Shown here piece by piece: positions 52,060-61,772 of a stretch of DNA of 64,000 nt (positions are counted from its first letter, which is position 1; every line of letters begins with the position of its first letter). The translations under genes were made by a program, and so were the position numbers. The notes beneath the pieces are model-generated. The model was not told the DNA's origin. It searched no databases and saw nothing but the letters and a program-made list of their open reading frames with translations. Origin of the DNA: an uncultured Clostridium sp. (GTDB taxonomy: Bacteria; Bacillota; Clostridia; Lachnospirales; Lachnospiraceae). The stretch covers positions 62,001 to 126,000 of the forward strand of contig CANRZB010000002.1 in assembly GCA_947644195.1 (NCBI GenBank). The letters run 5' to 3'.

Positions 52060-53358
52060 TTATTGAATCGTATCTGCATAGTCTAGTGCCAGATAACTCT
52101 GTTTTCCGTTCGTTGCCATTCCCACTCCAATATAGGAATACTTTGATGCCTCTGCACCGGCTAACTGTGGATAAAAAGACTCTAGACCAATCAGAGAATT
52201 GGCAAAACTAACGGCATCAGCAGCTCCATAATAGCATACTTCCCCCCATGCCATAGGATCCACTCCTTGCCCCTGCATTGCCTGCAACAAAGGATCCGGT
52301 TGGCGGGAATCAATTTTTTTGCTGTCCGCTGTGTTGCAATAATTCTGAGCGCATTTTGCCAAACCACTATTCAAATAGTAGGCACCAAGTGAACGGCTTA
52401 CACGAAATGCATTGAGCATATGACCGGTTTCTGCCGCAATAGAGCTGGTTACTACAGAATCGTAGCTCAGGTTCTCCGTCATGTAAATCATATCATGATC
52501 CACATCTTTGACCAAAGTAGGATCAAAAACCTGGATACAATAAATGTTGTTATCTCCCAATGCATCAAAAAATGCATATGCCATTTCATTAAAAGACAAC
52601 TTTTTCTTTTTCGCTGCCACAATACCGGAGGTAGTCTTGTAATCGTTAACAATTCTCCAATCAGCACTTAAATTATTTCCGTTTCCTCCAGCGATCACAT
52701 CTCCATAACTCATCGTTTTTCCAATACCGCAAATGCCTGTTACCTTACTATTTTGAAGGTAGATTAACAGGTACTCCTGATAGTTCTCCATATTAAATGC
52801 GATGGTGTCAAATCCTTGTGGTGATTTTCCTTTCCGAATTTCCTGATTCGACAGAGTTCCCAAAACCGTGTTCACATCCTGCTCCGTCATCCCGACTGCC
52901 AATTTTTTACTGCCTATCGTAAACACCGTAGCTCCCGTTGGCAAAGGCACATTCTGCCCAGGTGTACCGGTAACCGGTTTCTTTCCGTCCTGTGTTCCCG
53001 TGTTCGGTTTCTGTGAGGAAGTCCCGGAAGACTTCTTCGTTACCTTAATCTTACAGACCAGTTTCTTTTTTCCTACTTTCGCCTGCACCTTAGCTGTCCC
53101 CGCTTTTTTTGCTTTCACGACAGCGCTGGTTTTCTTCTTGTTTGTGAGGGAAATATATTTCTTGCCAGATTTTATGGACCATTTCACCTTCTTTTTCGTG
53201 TTTTTCACCTGCAATTTTACTTTCTTGCCAACTTTCAAAGATACACTCTTTTTATTGAGTTTTATCTTCTTTGCGGCAGATGCCTTCTGTGGTATGTAAG
53301 CTGTAACTACAAGCAGTAATGCCAGACATAAGACCATCATGCGCCTCATTATTTTCAT
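52060..53358 (-). CDS. Secreted CAP-domain protein with Ig-like domain (paralog 3)
   Basis: 432 residues from the ATG at 53356-53358, which follows AAGGAG. Signal peptide, Big_2-like domain (about 32-115), a very short linker, a CAP-associated domain (about 150-255; GATVFTIGSKKLAVGMTEQD) and a CAP domain (about 300-432). It lacks the long Pro-rich repeats of paralog 1, so the linker length varies while both end domains are conserved. It is first in the CAP cluster and has a promoter at 53409-53437. Confidence 0.87.
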   Translation of the reverse strand: MKIMRRMMVLCLALLLVVTAYIPQKASAAKKIKLNKKSVSLKVGKKVKLQVKNTKKKVKWSIKSGKKYISLTNKKKTSAVVKAKKAGTAKVQAKVGKKKLVCKIKVTKKSSGTSSQKPNTGTQDGKKPVTGTPGQNVPLPTGATVFTIGSKKLAVGMTEQDVNTVLGTLSNQEIRKGKSPQGFDTIAFNMENYQEYLLIYLQNSKVTGICGIGKTMSYGDVIAGGNGNNLSADWRIVNDYKTTSGIVAAKKKKLSFNEMAYAFFDALGDNNIYCIQVFDPTLVKDVDHDMIYMTENLSYDSVVTSSIAAETGHMLNAFRVSRSLGAYYLNSGLAKCAQNYCNTADSKKIDSRQPDPLLQAMQGQGVDPMAWGEVCYYGAADAVSFANSLIGLESFYPQLAGAEASKYSYIGVGMATNGKQSYLALDYADTIQ

Positions 53359-53408
53359 CCCCAATACTCCTTTCCTGTGCCAAAACAAAAACCTAGTCTC
53401 CATCTTTT

Positions 53409-53437
53409 ATTATAGCATTTTTCAGAAAGGCTGACTA
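53409..53437 (-). promoter_or_regulatory. Promoter of the CAP gene cluster (TAGTCA-17-TATAAT)
   Basis: TAGTCA (53432-53437) and TATAAT (53409-53414) are 17 bases apart with a TG-extended -10, the same form as the promoter at 9916-9944. Confidence 0.7.
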
Positions 53438-53623
53438 CACCCAAATCATTGAATTTACTTACTTGTTATCCTATGGAAGCCTATTACAAATGACAACAAG
53501 TAACTGCCGCTTGGGAGGTGCTTTGAAAACCACATGGAACCCGCTTGGATTTCTGCCCACTTTGTGATACACTTGAAATTCAGATTATGAGAGACTTAAC
53601 CACACATATCTAGGAGGAATTTC

Positions 53624-54289
53624 ATGAGATTACGAAACATTCCCGGGGCGGACGAACAAATCCTCGCAGACCCCTACGCCATACAGACAGACGGCACCGA
53701 AGGCACTGACTTTGCCGGATCCTGGGCATCCCGATATTTTCATAACGATCACCCCATTTTTTTGGAAATCGGCATGGGCAAAGGACAATTCATTACCTCT
53801 CTGGCGCAAATACACCCGGAAATCAATTATATTGGCATTGAAAAATACTCCAGTGTATTGATCCGCGCTATAGAAAAACGCAAAACCCTGGATTTATCCA
53901 ATCTATTTTTTCTACGGATGGACGCAGAGGATCTCACGGATTATTTTGCTGAAAAAGAAATCGACAGGATCTATTTGAATTTTTCAGACCCATGGCCCAA
54001 AGATAGACATGCTAGACGACGTCTGACCTCACCACAATTCCTGGCGCGATACGATCAAATCTTGGCAACAAATGGACAGATCCAATTTAAGACAGACAAT
54101 CGTCCACTGTTTGATTTCTCACTGGAATCCGCAGAAAACTGCGGCTGGACGAAAGACTTTGTCTCCTACGACCTGCATCAAAACGGACCTGCCCCAGATA
54201 ACATTATGACGGAATATGAAGAAAAATTTTATCAGTTGGGAAATCCTATCTGTAAATTGATCATGCACCACGAAAACAACGCTTTTTGA
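53624..54289 (+). CDS. trmB: tRNA (guanine-N7-)-methyltransferase
   Basis: 221 residues; methylates G46 in the variable loop of tRNA using S-adenosylmethionine. Motifs: IFLEIGMGKGQFITSLA (AdoMet binding), YIGIEKYSSVLIRA, LNFSDPWPKDRHARRRL (catalytic and RNA-binding) and FKTDNRPLFDFSLE. AGGAGG lies seven bases before the ATG. It converges with the AI-2E family gene. Confidence 0.96.
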   Translation: MRLRNIPGADEQILADPYAIQTDGTEGTDFAGSWASRYFHNDHPIFLEIGMGKGQFITSLAQIHPEINYIGIEKYSSVLIRAIEKRKTLDLSNLFFLRMDAEDLTDYFAEKEIDRIYLNFSDPWPKDRHARRRLTSPQFLARYDQILATNGQIQFKTDNRPLFDFSLESAENCGWTKDFVSYDLHQNGPAPDNIMTEYEEKFYQLGNPICKLIMHHENNAF

Positions 54290-54335
54290 CTTCGCTAGAT
54301 TCTTTACCGCTTGCATTGTTTCGTTTTCAGATGCC

Positions 54336-55556
54336 TCACGATTCTTTGCTAAATTCCTGCAACGCTTTGATATTCCGGTTTTTCAACCGATACTTGATTA
54401 ATTTATTGAGAAGATATGCAACCACTGCGACCACTGGCACACCGATAAACATACCGATCACGCCAAAATAGGCGCCGCCTACTGTGATCGCAAAAATTAC
54501 CCAAATTGGATTGAGCCCGGTAGATTGGCCCAAAAGACGTGGTCCCAATACCAATCCGTCAAACTGCTGCAAAACCAGGATCATAATGGCAAAGATAATC
54601 GCATCCATCGGTTTGAGGCATAAATAGATCAACACACCGGGAATCGCCCCAATAAATGGGCCAAAATAAGGTATCATATTGGTAATCCCCACAATGACAC
54701 TGAGTAGAACCGCATACGGCAGTCCAAGCACCGACATAATCATGCAGCAAAGACATCCAATAATTAGAGAATCTAGTGCCTTACTCAATAGAAAAGCACT
54801 GAAAATCGAATTACATTCCTTACAGGTACGGCAAATCGCGTTTCCGCTTTGTTCGTTAAAAACCGCATAAACAAGGCGTTTCGCCTGTTCCCGAAAAAAA
54901 TCTTCGCTGGCAATCATGTAGATGGATATCATCACTGCAAGCAATACATTGATTACCATTCGCACAACTGAAATAGACAGAGAATAGATCATAACCAAAC
55001 CGTTTCCCACAATATTCGTGCCAAAATTTACCAGGTCCGGCACCATATTCTTCAGTTTCTGCAAGAGAGTAGTCATATCCAATTCTGGATAGCGATCCTC
55101 CAAACCCATGAGATACGTTGCCAGACGATCATAAATGGCGGGCACAGATGCCGTCAACTCGGTAATACTGTGCGTCAGCTGTGGAATAATAAAATTGATG
55201 ACTAAAATAATGCAGCCAATCACAAAAATATATGCCAAAAAGATGGAAGTGTAACGCACAATTTTGCGGTGCTTCCCATGCGCAAGCAAACGATCCACCG
55301 TTCGGTCAATGCCATCCACAATCGGTCGCAGAAAATAGGCAATCAACAATGCTGCCCAAAATGGGCTGAGTACAGAAAACCAATGCATAATAAATGCTTT
55401 CGTTGCACTCCAATTGACAATCATCATGGCAATCGCTGTTCCACATACAATAACAATCAATGCATAGATACAAATCGTAGTATAGCGATGATTTACCTGG
55501 AACCACTTCTGCTTATCCGTGATTTCCTCTTCCCGTTGTTTCTTATCCTGTTCCAT
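54336..55556 (-). CDS. AI-2E family transporter
   Basis: 406 residues with about eight hydrophobic segments. Family motifs include ALLIAYFLRPIVDGIDR near the N-terminus, LLSVIVGITNMIPYFGPFIGAIPGVLIYL and a C-terminal block with LVLGPRLLGQSTGLNPIWVIFAI. The family includes autoinducer-2 exporters and sodium/proton antiporters; which applies is unknown. The start at 55554-55556 follows GAGGG. Confidence 0.9.
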   Translation of the reverse strand: MEQDKKQREEEITDKQKWFQVNHRYTTICIYALIVIVCGTAIAMMIVNWSATKAFIMHWFSVLSPFWAALLIAYFLRPIVDGIDRTVDRLLAHGKHRKIVRYTSIFLAYIFVIGCIILVINFIIPQLTHSITELTASVPAIYDRLATYLMGLEDRYPELDMTTLLQKLKNMVPDLVNFGTNIVGNGLVMIYSLSISVVRMVINVLLAVMISIYMIASEDFFREQAKRLVYAVFNEQSGNAICRTCKECNSIFSAFLLSKALDSLIIGCLCCMIMSVLGLPYAVLLSVIVGITNMIPYFGPFIGAIPGVLIYLCLKPMDAIIFAIMILVLQQFDGLVLGPRLLGQSTGLNPIWVIFAITVGGAYFGVIGMFIGVPVVAVVAYLLNKLIKYRLKNRNIKALQEFSKES

Positions 55557-55595
55557 AGAATCCCTCACAGCCCTCCAGAACACAGGAGACAGTCC

Positions 55596-55619
55596 GTTTT
55601 CTGTCCAAAGACAGAAAAC
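55596..55619. other. Perfect 10-pair hairpin
   Basis: GTTTTCTGTC and GACAGAAAAC flank a CAAA loop between the GH5 stop and the AI-2E start. There is no U-run on the minus strand, so it may be a processing or attenuation hairpin. Confidence 0.5.
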
Positions 55620-55644
55620 TTCTACCGCCCCGGCTCCGTTTTAA

Positions 55645-58629
55645 TTAGTTTACGGTTACTTTTATTTTTTTGCCAACGCCATTCTGCGCATATACATATA
55701 TATTGCAAGATCCTTTCCCTACTGCTTTGACCCTGCCACCGGCAGAAACTACAGCAACTTTGCTATTCGATGATTCATAAGAGATCCCTCGATGTTTTGC
55801 AATCTTTGCTTTTTTAGGCGCTGCTACTATTTTTGCTTTAATCTTTACTTTTTTACCCTTCTTTAATTTAATTCTCGCCTTGTTTAGCTTTATCTTTTTT
55901 GCATTTCCTTTTTTGCTCCCCGCCGTCGCAGCATGAACTGTTTTGGCGATTGATACTGCCTTATCTCCTGAGATATCTGTCCGACATGCCACCACTACAT
56001 ATTTATAATAGGTGCCCTTCTTCAATTTCTTCTGCGTCCAACTTGTTCCTGATACCTTGGCTAATTTCTGCAGACGGTTTACATTGCCACAGCGATTGCC
56101 ATAGACAAGGTAATGATCCGCACCGGAAACCTTTTTCCACTTGAGGGTAATCGCATTTTTCGTCGTTTTTGAAGCTCTCAATGCCAGCTTGGCATAATGA
56201 GAACCCTTGATATCACGATCTGATTTCTGTGACAAAATTAATTGGTCCACCCGACTGTCCGTTCCACCCTGACTACCACTATCTCCCGGATTTTCACTTC
56301 CCCCCGGGTTGGTACTTGCTCCCGGCTGATTCGTACTTCCCGGATCACTGCTAGTTCCCGGTTGGTCGCTTCCGGGATCACTGCTGCTTCCCGGTTGATT
56401 CGTACTTCCCGGGTCACTGCTGCTTCCCGGCTGATTCGTATTCCCCGGGTCACTGCTAGTTCCCGGTTGATTTGTACTTCCCGGGTCACTGCTGCTTCCC
56501 GGCCCATTCGTACTTCCCGGGTCACTGCTGCTTCCCGGCTGATTCGTACTTCCTGGGTCGCTACTGCTTCCTGGTCCATTCGTACTTCCCGGATCACTGC
56601 TAGTTCCCGGTTGATTCGTATTTCCCGGGTCACTACTGCTTCCCGGATTGCTTGTATTTCCTGGATCTTCTCCCTTACTGGTATCTACCCCTAATTCTTT
56701 GTCCTGATGCGCACGATAGGTATTTACCAACCAGATTCCCGTCTTGGATAAATCGGATTCTAACCAGCCACTACGCCTGCTACAGCTTGGCAAGAGATAA
56801 GATGCCGATTCATTCTTATTACACAGGCTCCAGCAGGCATAACTGATATTATAACCGTCGAGAAGCTCAATCCATTTATCTGCATTTGCTGTGTCATAGC
56901 CACCATTCCCACTGGCATCACAAATTCCAAATTCCGTTACAAAAATCGGCGTCCCTGCTGCCGTTGCCGTTCTGACTTTATCCATTTTATCATTATAATG
57001 GGAACCCGAATAGAAATGGAACGTGTATAGAATATTCTGAAATCCGTCATCTTTCAACGGTTTCTTTGCCACATCTTCCACATCCTGCGACCAGGTATTC
57101 GTCCCACAGATAACCAGTGCATTGCTTCCAGCATCCCGAATAATCCCTGCAATGTCCTTGCAGTAGGAATACAGATCGCCGCCGGACCCATTATACCATT
57201 CTACACCCGTAGGTTCATTACATATTTCAAATATCACATTATCGTAATCCCGGTACATTGCTGCATACTTCCGGAAAAATTCTTCTGCCTGCGCTTTCGT
57301 AGTGTGCGGATTTTCAGCATGGATATGCCAATCCACGAGGACATACATCCCTAATTCCTTTGCATATTTCACGCCTTCCTGGATCTTGGTATCTAACAAG
57401 CTACCGGCTCCCTCCGTATATCCGCCCTGCGTTACATAGCTGACCAGACGTACCATATTGACACCCCATTCGTCCCGCAGAGACTGAAAAGCATCCTTAT
57501 TGACAAACGGTGTCATCTCGTTCCAATGCATCCCATGGGTACTTGCACCGCGCAGCTGATATGGTTTCCCATGCTGATCTACAATAACCGGAGCCGTATA
57601 ACCCTCAACCTGTTTTAATTGTAATTTTCCATGCTTTCCAAATGGCGTATCCTCATACTTGATCTCCTTCTTTTGCCCGGTCAGTGCATAATTGGTCTTG
57701 TTTGATGAAGTATATTTCCCGTCATCTGCCAAAACTTCTGGCGTACCTAACGATGCCCCGCCCCCAAAACCAAATTTATCATCGGAGGAGTACTGATATG
57801 TACTATTTGCCGATACAGCCTCCGCATGGAAGACAATGATATATCCGTCCTTGTATTCTGCCGCACATTTCCCCCAGGACTGAAAACCAGTCGCAGTGCC
57901 AATGACAGGAATTCGGACCAAAAAGCCCTCCACCGCCTGCGCATTGCGATTTGTAATGGAAAGGTTATATTCCCCCCAATCCGGGTTGCCTCCCAGGGAA
58001 TTAAGCTGGGCCGTTACCCCTTTTAGCTGTTCTGCGGTTGCGCTTTCGCCAGAACCACTGCCTGTTCCACCACCTGTTGATCCACCTACACTTCCGTCCG
58101 TCACCAATTTAGCGGACTGAATTCGGTAGGAAACCTTCGTTCCCTCTGTACTTCCAGCAAAACGGATCCCCAGATTCCCCATGGTAGATCCGCCATTCCA
58201 ATCCATTCCAGAGAAATCATAGGTTAGCGTAATCTGCCGGTTGCTTACTACATCCTGTCCGTCCGACTGATTCCACGCCCAATTTCCATCCTGGCCCGGC
58301 TGTGCAAACAGCATTACACTGGGAGTTGCCCCTTGAATATTGGAGATTGTCAGGGTTACCTCCATGGATTTCACACCATTCGATTCGAGGGCACTCTTGG
58401 TTCCTGCCACATCTGGAATTCCAAACATGACATCCTTGATAAAGTCATCTCCATATTGATTTTTCTCTAACAACGCATCATCAGCAGAAGTCTGGTCTGT
58501 CGATAATATTACCTCTCCTGCCTGGGCCTTCCCTACATTTCCCGGCAAGGACACACTCGCCAGTACCATAGCCAATACAACAATCCATGCCAACAGTCCC
58601 TGACGCAATCTTTTCTGAGTTTTTCCCAT
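55645..58629 (-). CDS. GH5 (subfamily 2-like) cellulase with N-terminal binding modules
   Basis: 994 residues. Signal peptide (about 1-37), a first beta module (about 40-178), a Gly/Ser linker, a second module resembling a cellulose-binding domain (about 198-295; rich in Trp and Tyr) and a GH5 catalytic domain (about 330-645) with acid/base Glu472 in FEICNEPTG and nucleophile Glu566 in IFVTEFG. The active-site His lies in VDWHIHAENP. A linker of PGSSSDPGSTNQ repeats (about 655-790) leads to fibronectin-like and Big_2 domains with a Lys-rich end. It differs in type from the GH5 array at 1-14964 (short NEPTG form) and is probably the main true cellulase. The promoter is at 58715-58744. Confidence 0.93.
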   Translation of the reverse strand: MGKTQKRLRQGLLAWIVVLAMVLASVSLPGNVGKAQAGEVILSTDQTSADDALLEKNQYGDDFIKDVMFGIPDVAGTKSALESNGVKSMEVTLTISNIQGATPSVMLFAQPGQDGNWAWNQSDGQDVVSNRQITLTYDFSGMDWNGGSTMGNLGIRFAGSTEGTKVSYRIQSAKLVTDGSVGGSTGGGTGSGSGESATAEQLKGVTAQLNSLGGNPDWGEYNLSITNRNAQAVEGFLVRIPVIGTATGFQSWGKCAAEYKDGYIIVFHAEAVSANSTYQYSSDDKFGFGGGASLGTPEVLADDGKYTSSNKTNYALTGQKKEIKYEDTPFGKHGKLQLKQVEGYTAPVIVDQHGKPYQLRGASTHGMHWNEMTPFVNKDAFQSLRDEWGVNMVRLVSYVTQGGYTEGAGSLLDTKIQEGVKYAKELGMYVLVDWHIHAENPHTTKAQAEEFFRKYAAMYRDYDNVIFEICNEPTGVEWYNGSGGDLYSYCKDIAGIIRDAGSNALVICGTNTWSQDVEDVAKKPLKDDGFQNILYTFHFYSGSHYNDKMDKVRTATAAGTPIFVTEFGICDASGNGGYDTANADKWIELLDGYNISYACWSLCNKNESASYLLPSCSRRSGWLESDLSKTGIWLVNTYRAHQDKELGVDTSKGEDPGNTSNPGSSSDPGNTNQPGTSSDPGSTNGPGSSSDPGSTNQPGSSSDPGSTNGPGSSSDPGSTNQPGTSSDPGNTNQPGSSSDPGSTNQPGSSSDPGSDQPGTSSDPGSTNQPGASTNPGGSENPGDSGSQGGTDSRVDQLILSQKSDRDIKGSHYAKLALRASKTTKNAITLKWKKVSGADHYLVYGNRCGNVNRLQKLAKVSGTSWTQKKLKKGTYYKYVVVACRTDISGDKAVSIAKTVHAATAGSKKGNAKKIKLNKARIKLKKGKKVKIKAKIVAAPKKAKIAKHRGISYESSNSKVAVVSAGGRVKAVGKGSCNIYVYAQNGVGKKIKVTVN
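56290..56660 (-). repeat. Tandem Pro-Gly-Ser/Asn coding repeats in the GH5 linker
   Basis: About ten units of 36-42 bases encode (Q/G)PG(S/T)SSDPG(S/N)TN. They are highly similar and likely variable in number. Confidence 0.8.
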
Positions 58630-58714
58630 ACATCTTCTCCTTTTTCACTTTGCAGTAAACAGTACCGTACACACCCCACTGCCTGATTTCCTTCCCAATC
58701 ATCATACTCTCTTC

Positions 58715-58744
58715 AGTATAACACACTACTTGTTTTTTTGTGAA
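58715..58744 (-). promoter_or_regulatory. Promoter of the GH5 gene at 55645-58629
   Basis: TTCACA (58739-58744) and TATACT (58715-58720) are 18 bases apart, with TG before the -10. Confidence 0.6.
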
Positions 58745-58759
58745 TTTTTTTCATTCTGC

Positions 58760-58788
58760 TTGCATTGTGGAATTCTTTGCAGTATAAT
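58760..58788 (+). promoter_or_regulatory. tRNA-Gly promoter
   Basis: TTGCAT (58760-58765) and TATAAT (58783-58788) are 17 bases apart, about 47 bases before the tRNA. Confidence 0.75.
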
Positions 58789-58834
58789 GTCTCTTGCATG
58801 GCAAAGGATTTCTTGGTGGAATTCATTGCGTGAT

Positions 58835-58905
58835 GCAGGATTAGTACATCGGTAGTATATCAGCTTCCCAAGCTGAGGAGGCGGGTTCGACTCCCGTATC
58901 CTGCT
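58835..58905 (+). tRNA. tRNA-Gly (anticodon CCC)
   Basis: GCAGGAT pairs with ATCCTGC and the discriminator is U. The anticodon loop TTCCCAA sits on CAGC/GCTG, and the T arm contains GGTTCGACTCC. CCA is not encoded. Confidence 0.93.
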
Positions 58906-59032
58906 TGTACAATATCCACGAAATCACAATAGAAACATCATAAGATTTCAAAGGATATGATATATTGGGATTTCATTCCTGACAGGATAAACTCGTAAGA
59001 TCTGAGAATGTGGATTTTGCGAGTTTTGTAGA

Positions 59033-59061
59033 TTCAAACGTTTCTTACGACAAATTATAAT
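59033..59061 (+). promoter_or_regulatory. Promoter of the small helical protein gene
   Basis: TTCAAA (59033-59038) and TATAAT (59056-59061) are 17 bases apart, only 19 bases before the start codon. Confidence 0.6.
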
Positions 59062-59079
59062 TCGAAATGGAGGATTGTT

Positions 59080-59361
59080 ATGGCAGGATTTTTTGACAAA
59101 GTAGGTGCAGCAATTAATAATGCAGCAAATGACATTACAGATAAGGCAAAAGAAGTATCAGAAGTGACTGCATTAAAAGGACAGTTGCGGAGCCAGGAAA
59201 AAATCATGGAAAATATGTATCTGGAAATCGGCAAAGGATATTACGAAGCGCATAAATCTGATGCGGAAGATCCATTTGCAGCTCAAATTCAGAATATTAC
59301 AACTGCGAAACAAACTGTAGAACGAATCCAAGATGATATTGATATCATTAAAGAAAAATAA
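59080..59361 (+). CDS. Small helical protein of unknown function
   Basis: 93 residues, mostly alpha-helical and charged, with likely coiled coils (about 28-45 and 70-93). The start MAGFFDKVGAAINNAANDIT is amphipathic. TGGAGG before the ATG, a dedicated promoter and a downstream hairpin support a real, single gene. Similar N-termini occur in clostridial proteins that carry a zinc ribbon further on; no zinc ribbon is present here. Function is unknown. Confidence 0.7.
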   Translation: MAGFFDKVGAAINNAANDITDKAKEVSEVTALKGQLRSQEKIMENMYLEIGKGYYEAHKSDAEDPFAAQIQNITTAKQTVERIQDDIDIIKEK

Positions 59362-59376
59362 TGTTCTTGAAAACAA

Positions 59377-59436
59377 CCAAAACCGCACAGGTGATCAACA
59401 TGTCATTATGACAGATTGCATGTGCGGTTTTGATTT
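59377..59436 (+). terminator. Terminator after the small helical protein
   Basis: CAAAACCGCACA (59378-59389) pairs with TGTGCGGTTTTG (59421-59432) over a loop of about 30 bases, followed by a T-rich tract. Confidence 0.7.
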
Positions 59437-59511
59437 GAGTGAAGTATTAAGGAATGTCCAAAAATAATACTTCTTCATTAGCCTCTTGTGATGCAGATCA
59501 GTAAAAAATTT

Positions 59512-59727
59512 CTAATTTCTTTTAATGCCATCCATTTTATGACGGCCTCTGTTATCTATTAACCCAGCTTCCCCAGCGATTCTATATTTCCTTACCCAGG
59601 AATAGACTTGGCTATAGGACACATCAAACTTTACTGCCGTATCCTTATAATTACGGTTATGGTTTATGCAGTAACTGACAATCTCCCTGCGTTCCTCAAA
59701 CGTTGTTCTTTTTCGTGCTTCAGCCAT
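59512..59727 (-). pseudogene. IS3-family OrfA remnant
   Basis: 71 residues containing the insertion-element helix-turn-helix (TTFEERREIVSYCINHNRNY, then DVSYSQVYSWVRKYRIAGEAGLIDNRGRHK). OrfA of IS3 elements normally goes on with a leucine-zipper region and is followed by OrfB; both are missing and the frame stops at once after the HTH. GGGAGG precedes the ATG at 59725-59727. No terminal repeats were recognised. Confidence 0.75.
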
Positions 59728-59889
59728 ATAAACCTCCCGTTTTAGTTTCATAATCTATAAGTTCTATCTTGGTATAATACTTGAAAATTCACCTTCTGTA
59801 AACTTCCGTTCCAAAGATATCATATCATAGTTACTAAAACTTGTACACTATATTCTACACTCTCAATGACAAAACATAGTAAATACGGA

Positions 59890-61764
59890 TTACACTTTTT
59901 TCTTTTTCACCGTTTTCTTGGCTGTCGATTTCTTCTTTGCAGAAGTTGGCTGTTTCGTCTTCTTCGACGTTGCCGTTTTCTTGACCGAAGAAGGCTTCTT
60001 TGCCGTTGTTTTCTTCTTCGCAGAAGTTGGTTGTTTCGCCTTCTTTGACGTTGCCGTTTTCTTGGCTGAAGATGTTTTTTTCGCCGTCGTTTTCTTCTTT
60101 GCAGAAGTTGGTTGTTTCGTCTTCTTTGTTGCCGTCTTTTTCGTGGCAGCAGATGACTTTTTCGTCGATTTCTTTTTCGTGGCAGCAGATGATTGCTTCT
60201 TATTTTCGCTTGTTTTCTTCTGATCTGCCGTACCCTTTTTTGCCGTCGACTTCTTTTTCACAGCCGACTTCTTTTTCGGCTTCTTTTTCGTATCTTTAAT
60301 TTTAACTTTTTTTACTTTAGAGAACTTTCCATAGACATTCTTCCCTTTCGAATCCCTGCTATAGCAGCACACCTTAAAATAATAAGTCTTTCCCGGCTTC
60401 AAACCACGAATCGTCAGAGAAGTCTTTTTTGTCAACTTCTTTTTTATCTTTTTATGTAATCCCTTGGTTGTCCCATACACAAGCTGATAACCTTTCACAC
60501 CCGTCATCTTATTCCATTTTACCACTGCCTGTTTTTTCTTCTTGCTCTTTAGTTTGGTGATACTGGTACTTTTCGGGGAAACACGCTCCCATTTCGCATG
60601 AAGGTCAAGGTTTCGCTGAAGCGACCCCTGGATACTATATATCCTGGTTCGATATGTGGTATCCGTATACCATCCATAAAAGAGATATTTGGAACGGGTT
60701 GGCTTTTTCAGACGGAAACTAGACGTCGTGGATATATAGGAAGACGGATTCCCTCTGTCATTCTTACCACCATGCAGATGATAAATAATACGGTAAGTCG
60801 TCGTAGTCTGTGCTACCTGTAGCAAGATCTTTCTTCCACTCTGATTGGAAGAAAATCGAAAATAATACCGTCTGCCCGGATCCGAGGCAAAAGCAAGATC
60901 AACGGCTTGTCCCTCTAATGTACCACTGTATTGTGCTAATTTTCGTCTATTTTGGTCATAAACTTCAAAAGAACCACCGCTGCCAACCACCGATTGAATC
61001 CTCAAGCGATAGGAAGACACGGCTGGCGACGCACAAAAAGTTAACACGTCCACATCTCCGGCAATCTCCGTCTCAATCGCATAGTCCCTGTTAAAATATA
61101 GATCGCCTGCCTCCGAAAAGTCATTTCCATAATCATCTATAATATCAGAATACAATAGTTTACCCGCTGAACCGGCATCCCCACAGACAAGTAAGTAATA
61201 AGAAGTATAATCCGACAATGTCTTTCGCAAAATATTCGATCCTCCCAGACCCGTCACAGACCCCATCGGCTGCAATGACGCATCTAAGAGCCAGGCATCA
61301 AATCCCTTTGACGCCTCTGTGATAATTCGGAATTGTTGACAGTTGCCCTCCATCTTAGATGTTCGGAAAGAAAATAATTTCGGGGTCTTTTGCGCATCCA
61401 TTTCAAATGAATTGCTTAACCCCAGAATCAAGTCTACCGCCGTTCCAGAAGCAACTAGGCCAGCTCCCGTGGCAACCGCTCCGGCGCCCGACGCAATAAT
61501 TCCAAATCCATCCCCCAGCTCTTTATCAATTACAAAATAGGCAGACCCATAAGTTTCAATCCGAACCTCTTTTCCATCAATGACAATACCTGCTTGGGTC
61601 GCTGTCTGCGAATCCGGTAGATAATTAACCGCCGCCCGTGCCAACCGATGCTGTACTGCTGCAGAGGCTTCCCTGATTTCAAAGGGCTCTATGAGACTAA
61701 ATAACATTGCATATAATAAAATATATCCTATCAGACGCTTTGTCCGCCCAACTCCTGCTTTCAT
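59890..61764 (-). CDS. Secreted protein with InlB-type repeat, fibronectin-like domain and Lys-rich tail
   Basis: 624 residues: signal peptide (about 1-35), an N-terminal region of about 300 residues with hydrophobic GAGAVATGAGLVASGTA and beta-rich PPC-like segments (SYRLRIQSVVGSGGSFEVYD, YYFRFSSNQSGRKILLQVA), one Listeria-Bacteroides (InlB B) repeat (about 325-390; FYGWYTDTTYRTRIYSI), a fibronectin-III-like domain (about 395-480), then about 140 residues of Lys/Thr/Ala/Ser repeats (TSAKKKTTAKK). The tail resembles DNA- or polyanion-binding tails and could hold the protein to teichoic acids. It lies 8 bases after the DUF6273-like gene, so it is probably in one operon. Function is unknown. Confidence 0.75.
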   Translation of the reverse strand: MKAGVGRTKRLIGYILLYAMLFSLIEPFEIREASAAVQHRLARAAVNYLPDSQTATQAGIVIDGKEVRIETYGSAYFVIDKELGDGFGIIASGAGAVATGAGLVASGTAVDLILGLSNSFEMDAQKTPKLFSFRTSKMEGNCQQFRIITEASKGFDAWLLDASLQPMGSVTGLGGSNILRKTLSDYTSYYLLVCGDAGSAGKLLYSDIIDDYGNDFSEAGDLYFNRDYAIETEIAGDVDVLTFCASPAVSSYRLRIQSVVGSGGSFEVYDQNRRKLAQYSGTLEGQAVDLAFASDPGRRYYFRFSSNQSGRKILLQVAQTTTTYRIIYHLHGGKNDRGNPSSYISTTSSFRLKKPTRSKYLFYGWYTDTTYRTRIYSIQGSLQRNLDLHAKWERVSPKSTSITKLKSKKKKQAVVKWNKMTGVKGYQLVYGTTKGLHKKIKKKLTKKTSLTIRGLKPGKTYYFKVCCYSRDSKGKNVYGKFSKVKKVKIKDTKKKPKKKSAVKKKSTAKKGTADQKKTSENKKQSSAATKKKSTKKSSAATKKTATKKTKQPTSAKKKTTAKKTSSAKKTATSKKAKQPTSAKKKTTAKKPSSVKKTATSKKTKQPTSAKKKSTAKKTVKKKKV

Positions 61765-61772
61765 GATCTATT